Positions 8,831 to 17,099 of a stretch of 64,000 nucleotides of DNA are shown piece by piece. The stretch covers positions 1 through 64,000 of the forward strand of contig JAAVZO010000017.1 in NCBI GenBank assembly GCA_022791685.1. Reading direction: 5' to 3'. Origin of the DNA: Clostridiales bacterium. GTDB lineage: Bacteria; Bacillota; Clostridia; Oscillospirales; CAG-272. Every line of letters starts with the position of its first letter. Positions within the stretch are counted from its first letter, which is position 1. The notes under the pieces are model-generated. The model saw only the letters and a list, made by a program, of their open reading frames with translations, was not told the origin of the DNA and searched no databases. Both the position numbers and the translations under genes were made by a program.

Positions 8831-9480
8831 ATAAACTTGAAGAATTAAAGGCGAAAAATCCAGAGCTTGACTTTTACAGCGTAAACGACGAATCGTTCGC
8901 ACGATATGGCTGTGTATTAACGCAGGATTATTCGTCGCTTATCGAAGCGGCAAAGCAGCTTGAATATCCGGCTGAAGGCTCGAAATATATGCCGTCGGTT
9001 GAATCGTTCGAAGCGCTGCCGATTCGCGAGATGATAAAGGAAGAACTGTTCGGCGAACTTTCGGTGCAGCTTGGCAATTGTTGGGGCTATAATTCGTACC
9101 TGAACGCACTTGAGTGGCACAAGAATTCCGAAATTAACGTTGCTGCGACTGACCTCGTGCTGCTGCTTGCTAAGCTTGACGACGTTAAGGACGGCAAGCT
9201 TGACTCAGCTAAGGTAAAAGCGTTCTATGTTGCTGCCGGTGAAGCTATCGAAGTATACGCCGATACGCTGCATTTCTGCCCGTGTCAGGTATCGTACGAC
9301 GGCTTCAACTGCGTAGTTGTGCTTCCGGAAGGAACGAATACCGACCTTGAAAATAAGCCGAGCGATAAGCTGCTTTTTAGAAAGAATAAGTGGATATTCT
9401 GTCATGAAGACAACGAAGGGCTCAAAGCTAAGGGTGTCGTACCTGCGATATACGGCAAAAATTACAAAGTAAACTACTAA
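8827..9480 (+). CDS. DUF4867-family protein
   Basis: 217 residues starting with MNKLEELKAKNPELDF; ATG 8827 overlaps the previous TGA. It resembles DUF4867 proteins, which I recall as neighbours of sugar catabolic genes with no defined reaction. Visible segments include NCWGYNSYLNALEWHK and HFCPCQVSYDGF, the latter with two close cysteines. Soluble, no signal peptide. Tight coupling to the IolB-like gene suggests a role in the same pathway, perhaps as another cupin-like isomerase or lyase. Confidence 0.6.
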   Translation: MNKLEELKAKNPELDFYSVNDESFARYGCVLTQDYSSLIEAAKQLEYPAEGSKYMPSVESFEALPIREMIKEELFGELSVQLGNCWGYNSYLNALEWHKNSEINVAATDLVLLLAKLDDVKDGKLDSAKVKAFYVAAGEAIEVYADTLHFCPCQVSYDGFNCVVVLPEGTNTDLENKPSDKLLFRKNKWIFCHEDNEGLKAKGVVPAIYGKNYKVNY

Positions 9481-9707
9481 TATTTATATTAAAGGCGATA
9501 ACATGACTGGCAACAAAATTAACGCTTTTGACAATCACTTGTGTATCGTCCGTCCAAACTCGAAATATAGGCAAAATTAACCTATGTTTCGGGGGGGGGC
9601 GCTATTTGTAGAAATTGTATGACTTCTATGTTTCCATAACCTTCTGCGAGTGATATCAAATGCTGAGATCTATAATTTAATTATATAATATGGAAGGAAT
9701 TTCAGCT
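9481..9707 (+). promoter_or_regulatory. Intergenic leader of lipoprotein 1 with a G9 tract
   Basis: 227 bp between DUF4867 and lipoprotein 1. It holds a G9 run at 9591-9599 and a possible 25-codon ORF at 9503-9580 (start MTGNKINAF, weak AAAGG 8 nt upstream) that I do not call as a gene. Unlike the other upstream tracts, this one is not flanked by convincing -35 and -10 boxes. Confidence 0.4.
9591..9599 (+). repeat. G9 homopolymer tract 1
   Basis: Nine G residues 108 bp before the lipoprotein 1 start. The preceding TTTC matches the tract context of CBM9 protein 2 (ATTTC then G9), but no good promoter boxes surround it. Confidence 0.9.
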
Positions 9708-11138
9708 ATGAAAAAAACATTGTTTTCCAAACTCATTGCAATTTCACTCCTTGGCTCGATGAGCCTTACGCTCGGTTGCGGGCAAACTCCGGATGATGAC
9801 ACTATCGATACTGACAGCACGAGCGGTGATACTACAGATGCGAATGTCGAGACTGACATCTATGCCGATCTGCCGACTGGTGATTACGGCGGAGAGGTGT
9901 TTTCGATTCTTAACAACTCATTCACTTATGCTGAGTATCGGCTCGATGCTGAATCGGTTAACGGAGATGTTCTCAATGACGCGGTGTATGAACGCACGCG
10001 TAAGGTTGAGGAGCTGTTGAATATCGAAATTCAGGTAACTAATATGGACTTCTGGGCTGAGGATGCTTGTTCGGTTATTTCTAACGCAGTAATGGCTGGC
10101 GAATATGCGTATGACGCTTGTTTTCTCGGCGCGATGAACAACGTTTCCGCGATCATGAAGGGAACATACATCGACCTTAATACGCTTGACTTTGATTTTG
10201 ATAAGCCTTGGTGGAGTCTTGACAGCGCGCGATATTATAATATCGACGGCAAGCTGTTTATGATACACAGCGAAGCGAGCGCGAATATTCATGATAGTAT
10301 GTGGGTCAATTATTTCAATAAGAAGATCGCTGAGGACGAAAAGCTTGGCGATATGTACGAGCTTGTGCACAGTGGAAAGTGGACGCTCGATAAGATGTAC
10401 GAGCTTGTCGAAGCGACGACGCATGATTTAAACGGTGATGGTCAGATGAAGATCGAAGATGACCAGTTTGGGCTTCTGACGCACACTGGTTCTACGTATG
10501 GCTTTTTACATGGCGGCGGTGAAGCCGGTATAGATATCAAAGATGGAATGCCTTCGGTTTTGGATATCAGTGAGCGTAAGTTTGATGTTATAACTAAAAT
10601 CAAACGTTTTCTTCATTTTGATGGAACAATACTCAATGACTCAGTTGCAAAGCAGGGTTTCAAGGACGGCAAGGGATTTTTGCACGTTGAGGTACTTGGA
10701 AATGCAGCTTTAATGCGCGACATGGACGTTGATTTTGGTATATTGCCGTATCCTAAGTACGACGAAAATCAGGAAAATTATATATCATATTATTCTCCGG
10801 GAACAAATGCAATGTCGATACCAAAGACAGTTGAGAATGTGCAGCGTGCGATTGACGTTATGGAGGTCATGAGCGCATACGGATATCAAATGATCCGACC
10901 GAAGTATTATGATTTAGTTCTCAACGGTAAGACTGTACGCGACGAGGAATCAAAGGATATGCTTGATATCATATTCTCTAATATCGAAAGCGAAATGGCT
11001 TTTATCTACAAATGGGGTGGATATAATGATGTTCTGCTCAAGGTAATAACGACCGACGTTGATGTCGTTTCTACACTCGAGGGTGCGCGTGCAAGCTGCG
11101 AGGCTGGAATTGATAGTTATCTTAAGGCGATAAATTAA
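9708..11138 (+). CDS. Solute-binding lipoprotein 1 (extracellular solute-binding family)
   Basis: 476 residues. A lipoprotein signal peptide (MKKTLFSKLIAISLLGS...) ends with lipobox LTLGC at Cys24, followed by an acidic Asp/Thr/Ser linker, then a large binding domain with the GDVLNDAVYERTRKVEE segment shared by all five such proteins here. It also carries a DxNxDG calcium-loop-like motif (DLNGDGQMKIEDD). ATG 9708 has GGAAGGA upstream. Expected to capture oligosaccharides at the cell surface for an ABC importer, but no permease gene is in this window. It sits inside the catabolic gene run. Confidence 0.85.
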   Translation: MKKTLFSKLIAISLLGSMSLTLGCGQTPDDDTIDTDSTSGDTTDANVETDIYADLPTGDYGGEVFSILNNSFTYAEYRLDAESVNGDVLNDAVYERTRKVEELLNIEIQVTNMDFWAEDACSVISNAVMAGEYAYDACFLGAMNNVSAIMKGTYIDLNTLDFDFDKPWWSLDSARYYNIDGKLFMIHSEASANIHDSMWVNYFNKKIAEDEKLGDMYELVHSGKWTLDKMYELVEATTHDLNGDGQMKIEDDQFGLLTHTGSTYGFLHGGGEAGIDIKDGMPSVLDISERKFDVITKIKRFLHFDGTILNDSVAKQGFKDGKGFLHVEVLGNAALMRDMDVDFGILPYPKYDENQENYISYYSPGTNAMSIPKTVENVQRAIDVMEVMSAYGYQMIRPKYYDLVLNGKTVRDEESKDMLDIIFSNIESEMAFIYKWGGYNDVLLKVITTDVDVVSTLEGARASCEAGIDSYLKAIN

Positions 11139-11147
11139 AATGAATAA

Positions 11148-11183
11148 GCCAAAAAATGTAAGTATTTACTTACATTTTTTGGC
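11148..11183 (+). terminator. Hairpin between lipoprotein 1 and the FGGY kinase
   Basis: GCCAAAAAATGTAAG (11148-11162) pairs perfectly with CTTACATTTTTTGGC (11169-11183). The T run is inside the stem. The ribosome site of the next gene follows within ~10 nt, so this may be a partial terminator or 3' mRNA stabiliser that keeps lipoprotein 1 more abundant than the kinase. Confidence 0.7.
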
Positions 11184-11200
11184 ATTTGAAAGGAACGGCT

Positions 11201-12670
11201 ATGAATTATATTCTTGGCATAGATTTTGGCGGAGGTGCTTCAAAAGCAACGCTGCTGTCGGCTGACGGCAAAATAGTCGCTGCGAATATAGTGGAGTACC
11301 CAACGGCATATCCGGCTCCGGGATATGCTGAGCAGAATCCGCTCGATTGGTACGAAGCTACTCGTGAGAATATCGCGGCAACGATCACTAAGAGCGGCAT
11401 AAAAGCGTCTGACATAGCGGTAGTTGCACTCGACGCAGCGACTCATACGGCGGTGCTCTGCGATAAGGATTTCAACGTTATTCGACCGTCGATATATTGG
11501 ACCGACTCTCGCTCGACTGATGAGGTTGCATATTTGAAGCGTGAGTGGGGCGATTTCATTTATGAGCGTGTGCTGCACAAGCCGGATACTATCTGGACGC
11601 TTCCGCAGCTGATGTGGGTGAAGAAGCACCAGCCGGAGGTGTGGTCGAAGGTTGATAAAATTATGTTCGCGAAGGATTTTGTGCGTCATATGTTGTGCGG
11701 CGATTATGTGACTGACTATATCGAGGCCGAGGGTTCGATGATGTTCGATTATACCACATTGAAATGGTCGCCTGAGCTTTGCGGACTGCTTGAATTTCCG
11801 ATAGAAAAGCTGCCGACTATCGTTAAGCCGAATGATTTTGTCGGTAAAATCACATCTGCTGCTGCGCGCGATACCGGATTGTGTGAGGGTACACCGGTCA
11901 TATGCGGTACTACCGATACGGTGATGGAGGTGTTCGCGGCGGGTGCAGTCAAGAAGGGGCAGATGACTTTGAAGCTTGCGACTGCTGGACGGATATGTGT
12001 TATCACCGATAAAGCTTATCCTGATAAAAATCTTATCAATTATTCGCACATCGCCGACTGGCTGTGGTATCCCGGAACGGCTACTAAGTCGTGCGCGTCA
12101 TCTCTGCGCTGGTATCGCGATACCTTTGGCGGCGACTACAAGGCTATAGACGAAGCGGCAGCGTCGCTTCCGGTCGGCTCTGATGGGCTGATGTTCCATC
12201 CATATCTCAACGGCGAGCTAACGCCTTATGCCGACCCGAAGCTCTGTGCAAGCTTTGTTGGAGTGCGTGCAAACCATAAAAAGGCGCATTTTGACCGTGC
12301 GGTGCTTGAAGGCGTTGCTATGTCTATGCTCGATTGCAAGCGTGCGCTCGAAGCTATAGGTATTGAGCATGACGATACAGCTACGATAATTGGCGGCGGT
12401 GCGTCGAGCCCGCTGTGGCGGCAGATCGTGTCTGATGTTCTCGGGTTCAAGCTTGTGCAGCGACACGATAGTGATTCGTCATTCGGCACGGCAATGTTCG
12501 CCGGAGTTGCAGCTGGAATATTTAGTGATTATGAATCTGCGCTGGACATTTGTACGGAGGTTAAATCGTTTACTGAACCCAATTTTGATAATACCGAAAA
12601 ATACGCGAAGTTGTACGAGCGTTATAAGGCAGTACACGACGCGCTTGCTCCTATATACGACGAGATATGA
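11201..12670 (+). CDS. FGGY-family sugar kinase, xylulokinase-like
   Basis: 489 residues with the FGGY two-domain layout: N-terminal GIDFGGGASKA phosphate loop, central ICGTTDT, and C-terminal IIGGGASSPLWRQIVSDVL signature. It phosphorylates a ketose or polyol with ATP in the cytoplasm. ATG 11201 follows GAAAGGA. Its last four bases (ATGA) overlap the start of the Etf fusion gene. Having a PfkB kinase and an FGGY kinase in one gene run suggests two entry points or two sugars. Confidence 0.85.
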   Translation: MNYILGIDFGGGASKATLLSADGKIVAANIVEYPTAYPAPGYAEQNPLDWYEATRENIAATITKSGIKASDIAVVALDAATHTAVLCDKDFNVIRPSIYWTDSRSTDEVAYLKREWGDFIYERVLHKPDTIWTLPQLMWVKKHQPEVWSKVDKIMFAKDFVRHMLCGDYVTDYIEAEGSMMFDYTTLKWSPELCGLLEFPIEKLPTIVKPNDFVGKITSAAARDTGLCEGTPVICGTTDTVMEVFAAGAVKKGQMTLKLATAGRICVITDKAYPDKNLINYSHIADWLWYPGTATKSCASSLRWYRDTFGGDYKAIDEAAASLPVGSDGLMFHPYLNGELTPYADPKLCASFVGVRANHKKAHFDRAVLEGVAMSMLDCKRALEAIGIEHDDTATIIGGGASSPLWRQIVSDVLGFKLVQRHDSDSSFGTAMFAGVAAGIFSDYESALDICTEVKSFTEPNFDNTEKYAKLYERYKAVHDALAPIYDEI

Positions 12671-14100
12671 AGATTATAGTATTCGTTAAGGTAGTTGGAG
12701 GCGAGCTGAGCCCATTTGATGAGGCGGCGCTTGAAAATGCGCTGCGGCTGCGAGAGGGCAACGCTGATTTTGCCAGCTGCGAGATATATGTTATCACAAT
12801 GGCACCTGATAAGGCTGCTGACCGTATGAGAGCAATTACAAGGCTTGGAGTCGACCATGCGATATTGCTGTCAGATCCTGTGTTTGCTGGCTCTGACACT
12901 GCGGCTACGAGCTATATTCTATCGCTTGCCGCTAAGCGTATAATTGGTGATGAGCGTGAATATTTGATTCTATGCGGTCGGCAGAGTATGGACGGCGATA
13001 CTGCACAGGTCGGCGTATCTGTTGCTGCGAGACTCGGTATTCCGGCGATCACAAATGTTATGAATATCGAGGAATGTTCGTGTGATAATATATCAGTAGA
13101 AACACGGCTCGGACGTGAGTCAGCAGCGCTTCCGGCACTGCTGACCTGCGAGAGGATATGCAAGCTCAGATTTGCACCTATGCGTGCCAGAGTGCATGAT
13201 ATTGAAAGATGGAACTCGGATACATTGTCAGCTGACAAGCGTCGCTGCGGACTCTCCGGCTCGCCTACAAAGGTCGTGCGTTCATTCGAAAGCCAGCGTG
13301 GACGACGCAGCTGTGTATTTTTGCAGCCAGATATCGATATACTGTGCGATAAAATAAATGAGCTGCGAAATGCCGAACTTAATGAAAATATCGTATCGGA
13401 AATATCTGATAAGCGTTTGTATGAGGTTTACGCTGTCGGTGATGATGTCGCTGAGATTGCGTCGCGCATAGCTGAGCGAGTCGTTACGCTTGGACGGATG
13501 ACGGCGGAGGAGTATGTGTGCATATTCAAAGATAAGCGTCCGAGTGTAGTTTTATTTCCTTCTGACGTTTTGGGACGCAGAATTGCTCCGGAGGTCGCAA
13601 CAGCACTCGATACCGGACTTTGCGCTGACTGCACATTGCTTGAAACTGATGGTGAGCGGCTGTTTATGTATCGTCCGGCGTTTGGTGGAAGTGTAACAGC
13701 AAAGATAATCTGCCGCACATTGCCTCAGATGGCGACCGTTCGAACGGTTTCGGAAAGCTCAGATGTTATTGTTTCATGCGGACTTGGGGTGCGCGGACAG
13801 CTTGATACGATGAAGGTGTTTGCGGATTTTATCGGTGCGGAAATGGGTGCGTCGAGAGGGCTTGTCGACGCTGGATTGGCATCGTATGAATGGCAGGTCG
13901 GTATAACCGGACGCACAGTCGCACCTAAAATATACATTGCCGTCGGAATTTCCGGTGCTGTTCATCATACAGCTGCGATTGAAGGAAGCCGTTATATTAT
14001 AGGTGTAAATCCCGATAAGGCAGCACCGATTTTCGATTACTGTGATTACGGTATATGCGCGCAGGTCGAGGATTTGCTGCACGACAAATTCGAAGAATAA
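12667..14100 (+). CDS. Fused electron-transfer flavoprotein (EtfB-EtfA in one chain)
   Basis: 477 residues that read as EtfB (~1-215; VKVVGG, FDEAALENALRLRE, GSDTAATSYIL, CGRQSMDGDTAQVG) followed by EtfA (~250-477; APEVATALDTGLCADC then the FAD motif SRGLVDAGLASYEWQVGITGRTV split over 386-415, GISGAVHH, and INPDKAAPIF-like end). Normal EtfB plus EtfA total nearer 580-600 residues, so both halves are compact. It overlaps the kinase by ATGA. It probably takes electrons from the FAD oxidase and Fe-S protein encoded 8 kb upstream, or from another dehydrogenase. Confidence 0.85.
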   Translation: MKIIVFVKVVGGELSPFDEAALENALRLREGNADFASCEIYVITMAPDKAADRMRAITRLGVDHAILLSDPVFAGSDTAATSYILSLAAKRIIGDEREYLILCGRQSMDGDTAQVGVSVAARLGIPAITNVMNIEECSCDNISVETRLGRESAALPALLTCERICKLRFAPMRARVHDIERWNSDTLSADKRRCGLSGSPTKVVRSFESQRGRRSCVFLQPDIDILCDKINELRNAELNENIVSEISDKRLYEVYAVGDDVAEIASRIAERVVTLGRMTAEEYVCIFKDKRPSVVLFPSDVLGRRIAPEVATALDTGLCADCTLLETDGERLFMYRPAFGGSVTAKIICRTLPQMATVRTVSESSDVIVSCGLGVRGQLDTMKVFADFIGAEMGASRGLVDAGLASYEWQVGITGRTVAPKIYIAVGISGAVHHTAAIEGSRYIIGVNPDKAAPIFDYCDYGICAQVEDLLHDKFEE

Positions 14101-14274
14101 TTTATATGTAATTTGAGCAGTAGTATACTTGAAAAAGGTGTAGAGAATGGTATTCTCCAGAGTATAAAGAACCTAATGGAGAATATGTCAATTACGTTCG
14201 AAAAGGCTGCTGAACTTCTCAATGTTCCTACAGAAGATTACGCTAAGTATAAGAAAATGCTTGAAAGCAAGTAA
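14101..14274 (+). pseudogene. C-terminal remnant of an Rpn/PD-(D/E)XK nuclease-family gene
   Basis: The frame opens immediately after the Etf stop and codes for about 54 residues ending in ILEKGVENGILQSIKNLMEN and AAELLNVPTEDYAKYKKML. This pattern (E-K-G-x-E-x-G-I repeats then a small helical tail ending in a hydrophobic Leu) is typical of the end of Rpn/YhgA-type recombination-promoting nucleases. No catalytic domain, ribosome site or good start is present, so it is a decayed 3' fragment. It marks a past insertion or deletion next to the operon. Confidence 0.6.
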
Positions 14275-14293
14275 CTATATAATTGTATATCTT

Positions 14294-14328
14294 AAAAAAC
14301 TCGTTGAGATCAACACAACGAGTTTTTT
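14294..14328 (+). terminator. Rho-independent terminator after the Etf/nuclease remnant
   Basis: AAAAAACTCGTTG pairs with CAACGAGTTTTTT; a T-rich stretch follows. Ends the long sugar operon. Confidence 0.85.
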
Positions 14329-14396
14329 ATTTTAATTATGTTGTTAAAGCAATAACAAAAAGTGCAAATTTGATATAAAGTCGTATAAAACTGGCA

Positions 14397-14424
14397 TTGA
14401 TGTCGGGGGGGGGTATGGTATAAT
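14397..14424 (+). promoter_or_regulatory. Promoter of lipoprotein 2 with a G9 tract in the spacer
   Basis: TTGATG (14397-14402), spacer TC-G9-TATGG of 16 nt, TATAAT (14419-14424) preceded by TGG, an extended -10. One added G gives the optimal 17-nt spacer, so slippage in the tract should change promoter strength. Confidence 0.8.
14405..14413 (+). repeat. G9 homopolymer tract 2
   Basis: Nine G residues wholly inside the -35/-10 spacer of the lipoprotein 2 promoter. Confidence 0.95.
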
Positions 14425-14427
14425 AAC

Positions 14428-14466
14428 ATAGATTCTAATATCATATTTTATACTATTAGAATCTAT
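14428..14466 (+). promoter_or_regulatory. 5'-end hairpin or operator of lipoprotein 2
   Basis: ATAGATTCTAATA (14428-14440) and TATTAGAATCTAT (14454-14466) are perfect 13-bp inverted arms starting 3 nt after the -10 box, so the hairpin would lie at the extreme 5' end of the mRNA. Either an RNA-stabilising hairpin or a repressor site. Confidence 0.7.
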
Positions 14467-14493
14467 AAATTTTAATAAGAAATGGGGAAACTA

Positions 14494-15966
14494 ATGAAAA
14501 TGAAACGATATTTAAGTATTGCGCTTTTGATTGCAATGCTTGTCGGTATCACTTCCTGCGGTGATGTAAATCAGAATGAAAATGATACCGAATCCAATGA
14601 TACTACGCCTGATGTGAGCGATACAGTTAAGGTCGAATACGAAAAGCCTGATGTCAACTATAACGGCGATACCGTTGTTATTGCGGCATATAACTTTCAC
14701 AGCGGCAGCGGTATTGGCAGATATGATCCGCTGACCGTCGAAGAGGACGGCGATCTTATCAACGACGCATTGGCTGAACGAAACCGCAAGGTCGAAGAAG
14801 AACTCAACATAAAGCTTGAAATCTTAGAGATGAGTTGGGGCGACCGCAGCAGTATTGACAAGGTATATCAGATGGTAATGGCGGGTGAACAGCTCGATTT
14901 TGCTATGCAAATGGAATGCGGCATTAATAAGATGATGACCACTGAAGGTATGCTCGTTGACCTTACCACAATTCCGACGCTTGACCTTACGCATAGCTGG
15001 TGGAATCAAAATGCGAATGCCGAATATACGCTTTTCGATAAGCAGTATGCGGCGGTGGGTGATATTTGCTTTTTCAATATTGGTGCTCCTCTCGTAACTT
15101 ATTATAACAAGCAAATTGTTGAGGATCTGCAGCTTGCAGATATGTATGAGCTTGTCGAATCTGGCAAGTGGACTATTGATAAGATGATTGAGCTTGCGAA
15201 TGCTGCGTCGTATGACCTCAACGGCGATTCTGTAATGGATCCAGACAATGATAGATACGGACTTGCTGGCGAGGTTGACACGCTTCCATATATGCTTATT
15301 AGTGCAGGCTCTAAGATCGCGAAAAACTCGAATGGCGATGTCAGCATTGTACTAAATAATGAAAGAACTGTTGATATTTGCGACAAGGTAGCGTCGCTGC
15401 TGCTTGACTCGAATGTTACACTCCATGCTCAGAAACTTCAGGACCGATATTCCGATGTGTATAGACACTTTACCAATAAGCTTATGGATAACTCTTTGCT
15501 GTTCTATTCGAACCAGCTGCTTATGGCGCTTGAACTACGCAATATGGAAGCAGACTTTGGTATTCTTCCGTTCCCGAAATATGACGAGGAGCAGGAGGAT
15601 TACATAAGCTTTGCGAATACATGGTGGAGCGACCATCTTGTTGTACCGAACTGCGGACAGGATCTGGAGCGTGTCGGATATGTGCTTGACTCTATGGGCT
15701 ATTATTCTCAGCAGTATGTTATTCCGTCATTTATTGATCAGACTGTAATAGGCAAGTCCGTGCGTGACGATGAGTCGGCAAATATTGTACGCATGATACT
15801 CGACAATCAGGTGTTTGACCTTGGCTTTGTTTTCAACTGGAGCGGAATCAAGGACTCTATTTCGGGTATTGCGGGAGGCGGAGATAATTTTTCTTCAATG
15901 TATGCCTCGCGCGAAAGTGGTGTTTTGACCGAACTTTCTAAGACTATAGAAAACATGAGTAAATAA
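14494..15966 (+). CDS. Solute-binding lipoprotein 2
   Basis: 490 residues. Signal peptide MKMKRYLSIALLIAMLVG with lipobox GITSC at Cys22, an Asn/Asp/Thr-rich linker, then the solute-binding domain with GDLINDALAERNRKVEE, PTLDLTHSWWNQ and GILPFPKYDEEQEDY, all shared with paralogues in this window. A calcium-loop-like DLNGDSVMDPDND is present. ATG 14494 follows GGGGA; the earlier ATG 14482 would give an untypical N-terminus. Single gene with its own G-tract promoter and terminator, and no adjacent transporter. Confidence 0.85.
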   Translation: MKMKRYLSIALLIAMLVGITSCGDVNQNENDTESNDTTPDVSDTVKVEYEKPDVNYNGDTVVIAAYNFHSGSGIGRYDPLTVEEDGDLINDALAERNRKVEEELNIKLEILEMSWGDRSSIDKVYQMVMAGEQLDFAMQMECGINKMMTTEGMLVDLTTIPTLDLTHSWWNQNANAEYTLFDKQYAAVGDICFFNIGAPLVTYYNKQIVEDLQLADMYELVESGKWTIDKMIELANAASYDLNGDSVMDPDNDRYGLAGEVDTLPYMLISAGSKIAKNSNGDVSIVLNNERTVDICDKVASLLLDSNVTLHAQKLQDRYSDVYRHFTNKLMDNSLLFYSNQLLMALELRNMEADFGILPFPKYDEEQEDYISFANTWWSDHLVVPNCGQDLERVGYVLDSMGYYSQQYVIPSFIDQTVIGKSVRDDESANIVRMILDNQVFDLGFVFNWSGIKDSISGIAGGGDNFSSMYASRESGVLTELSKTIENMSK

Positions 15967-15974
15967 AATATAAC

Positions 15975-16010
15975 AAATCGAGTCGGTTTACTATAAATCG
16001 GCTCGATTTT
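15975..16010 (+). terminator. Terminator of lipoprotein 2
   Basis: AAATCGAGTCGGTTTA pairs with TAAATCGGCTCGATTT (G-U allowed), ending in TTTTAATTT. Confidence 0.8.
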
Positions 16011-16051
16011 AATTTAAAGTTAAAAAATATAAAAAAGTTTCCAAAAAGGTA

Positions 16052-16079
16052 TTGACAGCGGGGGGGGGTGTGTTATAAT
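16052..16079 (+). promoter_or_regulatory. Promoter of CBM9-like protein 1 with a G9 tract in the spacer
   Basis: Consensus TTGACA (16052-16057), spacer GC-G9-TGTGT of 16 nt, consensus TATAAT (16074-16079) with an extended TGT just upstream. Both boxes are perfect, so spacer length is the main variable. Confidence 0.88.
16060..16068 (+). repeat. G9 homopolymer tract 3
   Basis: Nine G residues inside the promoter spacer of CBM9-like protein 1. Confidence 0.95.
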
Positions 16080-16135
16080 AAAGATGTGATACATAACGTA
16101 CACTTTTAATACAACTCTGAAAGGAATATTAAACA

Positions 16136-16927
16136 ATGAAAAAGTTTGGTTCTATCGCGCTCGCAGCACTGATGGTCACTGCTCTCGGCGCTTCTACTTC
16201 CGCAGCTGCAAAAACATTCGAGGCAGCTACTGGTACTCCTACCATTGACGGTGTTATGGATGATCTCTACACTGTTGCTGAGGAAATAAAGATCAACGTC
16301 GCAACATCCGGCGACGGCAAGACCTCCGGTACTGCTCGTGTACTCTGGGATTCTGATAACATTTATGTTTTCTTCGATATCGTAGACCCGGTCCTCTCTA
16401 CTGCTGCTCGTGATAACTACTACGAGTCTGACTCTGTAGAGTTCTTTATCGACCTCAGCGGTACTCCCGGCGATATTACTACTGTCAATGCTGGTCAGTG
16501 GACTGCACAGGCTCCGATCCCGGGTGCTAAGGGAGATTGGCAGGGACGTGGTATCCACAGAGATACCAATGTTGACAATGCTTCCTATAAGGCAGTAAAG
16601 ACCGACAACGGTTATGCGATCGAAATGCAGATCCCGTTCGGTGCTGATTACACTCCTAAGGCCGATGCTGTTATCACTGCGGCATTTCACATCAACTCTG
16701 ATGAGACTGGTGCTGATGGACGTGACGGCGAGTACTTCGCTAATGAAGGTCAGGGAAATGCTTGGTCTACCTCTGAGGCATACGACAACCTCGTACTCAC
16801 CTCTAAGAAGTATGAGGCTCCGAAGGTAGAGACTTCGACCAACACTGCTGATATGGGTATCATCGCAGCTCTTGCTTCGCTTGCAGCTTCTGGTGTTGCT
16901 GTTCTCTCCCTTAAGAAGAGAAAGTAA
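16136..16927 (+). CDS. CBM9-like secreted surface protein 1
   Basis: 263 residues: signal peptide (~1-24), a single CBM9-like sugar-binding domain (~28-232; GTPTIDGVMDDLYT start, VLWDSDNIYVFFDIVD, SDSVEFFIDLSG), then NTADMGIIAALASLAAS, a hydrophobic stretch and a LKKRK tail. The end resembles a cell-wall sorting signal with TAD in place of LPxTG. CBM9 domains bind chain ends of xylan- or cellulose-type glycans; here the domain stands alone without an enzyme. About 96% identical to protein 3 (18250-19041). RBS GAAAGGA. Confidence 0.82.
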   Translation: MKKFGSIALAALMVTALGASTSAAAKTFEAATGTPTIDGVMDDLYTVAEEIKINVATSGDGKTSGTARVLWDSDNIYVFFDIVDPVLSTAARDNYYESDSVEFFIDLSGTPGDITTVNAGQWTAQAPIPGAKGDWQGRGIHRDTNVDNASYKAVKTDNGYAIEMQIPFGADYTPKADAVITAAFHINSDETGADGRDGEYFANEGQGNAWSTSEAYDNLVLTSKKYEAPKVETSTNTADMGIIAALASLAASGVAVLSLKKRK

Positions 16928-17099
16928 TCTGAATAAATAAGCATATAAATATAGCTCGTGCAGTTTCATGAGAGAACGTTAGATATATAGTTGAAAATAT
17001 CAAATATCCATAAATTTGTATAACCTCTCAAATTAAAACAATCAATTTTAATTTATCCCCAAAAAATCAAAAAAACATGAAGAAAGTTCAAAAAAAGTA

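Noticed and set aside
16106..16969. Long minus-strand frame (287 codons) opposite CBM9-like protein 1, with a similar one opposite protein 3
   Set aside because: It mirrors the plus-strand gene, has Ser/Arg/Val-rich low-quality sequence, no ribosome site and no family match. The paired copies follow from the paralogy of the sense genes.
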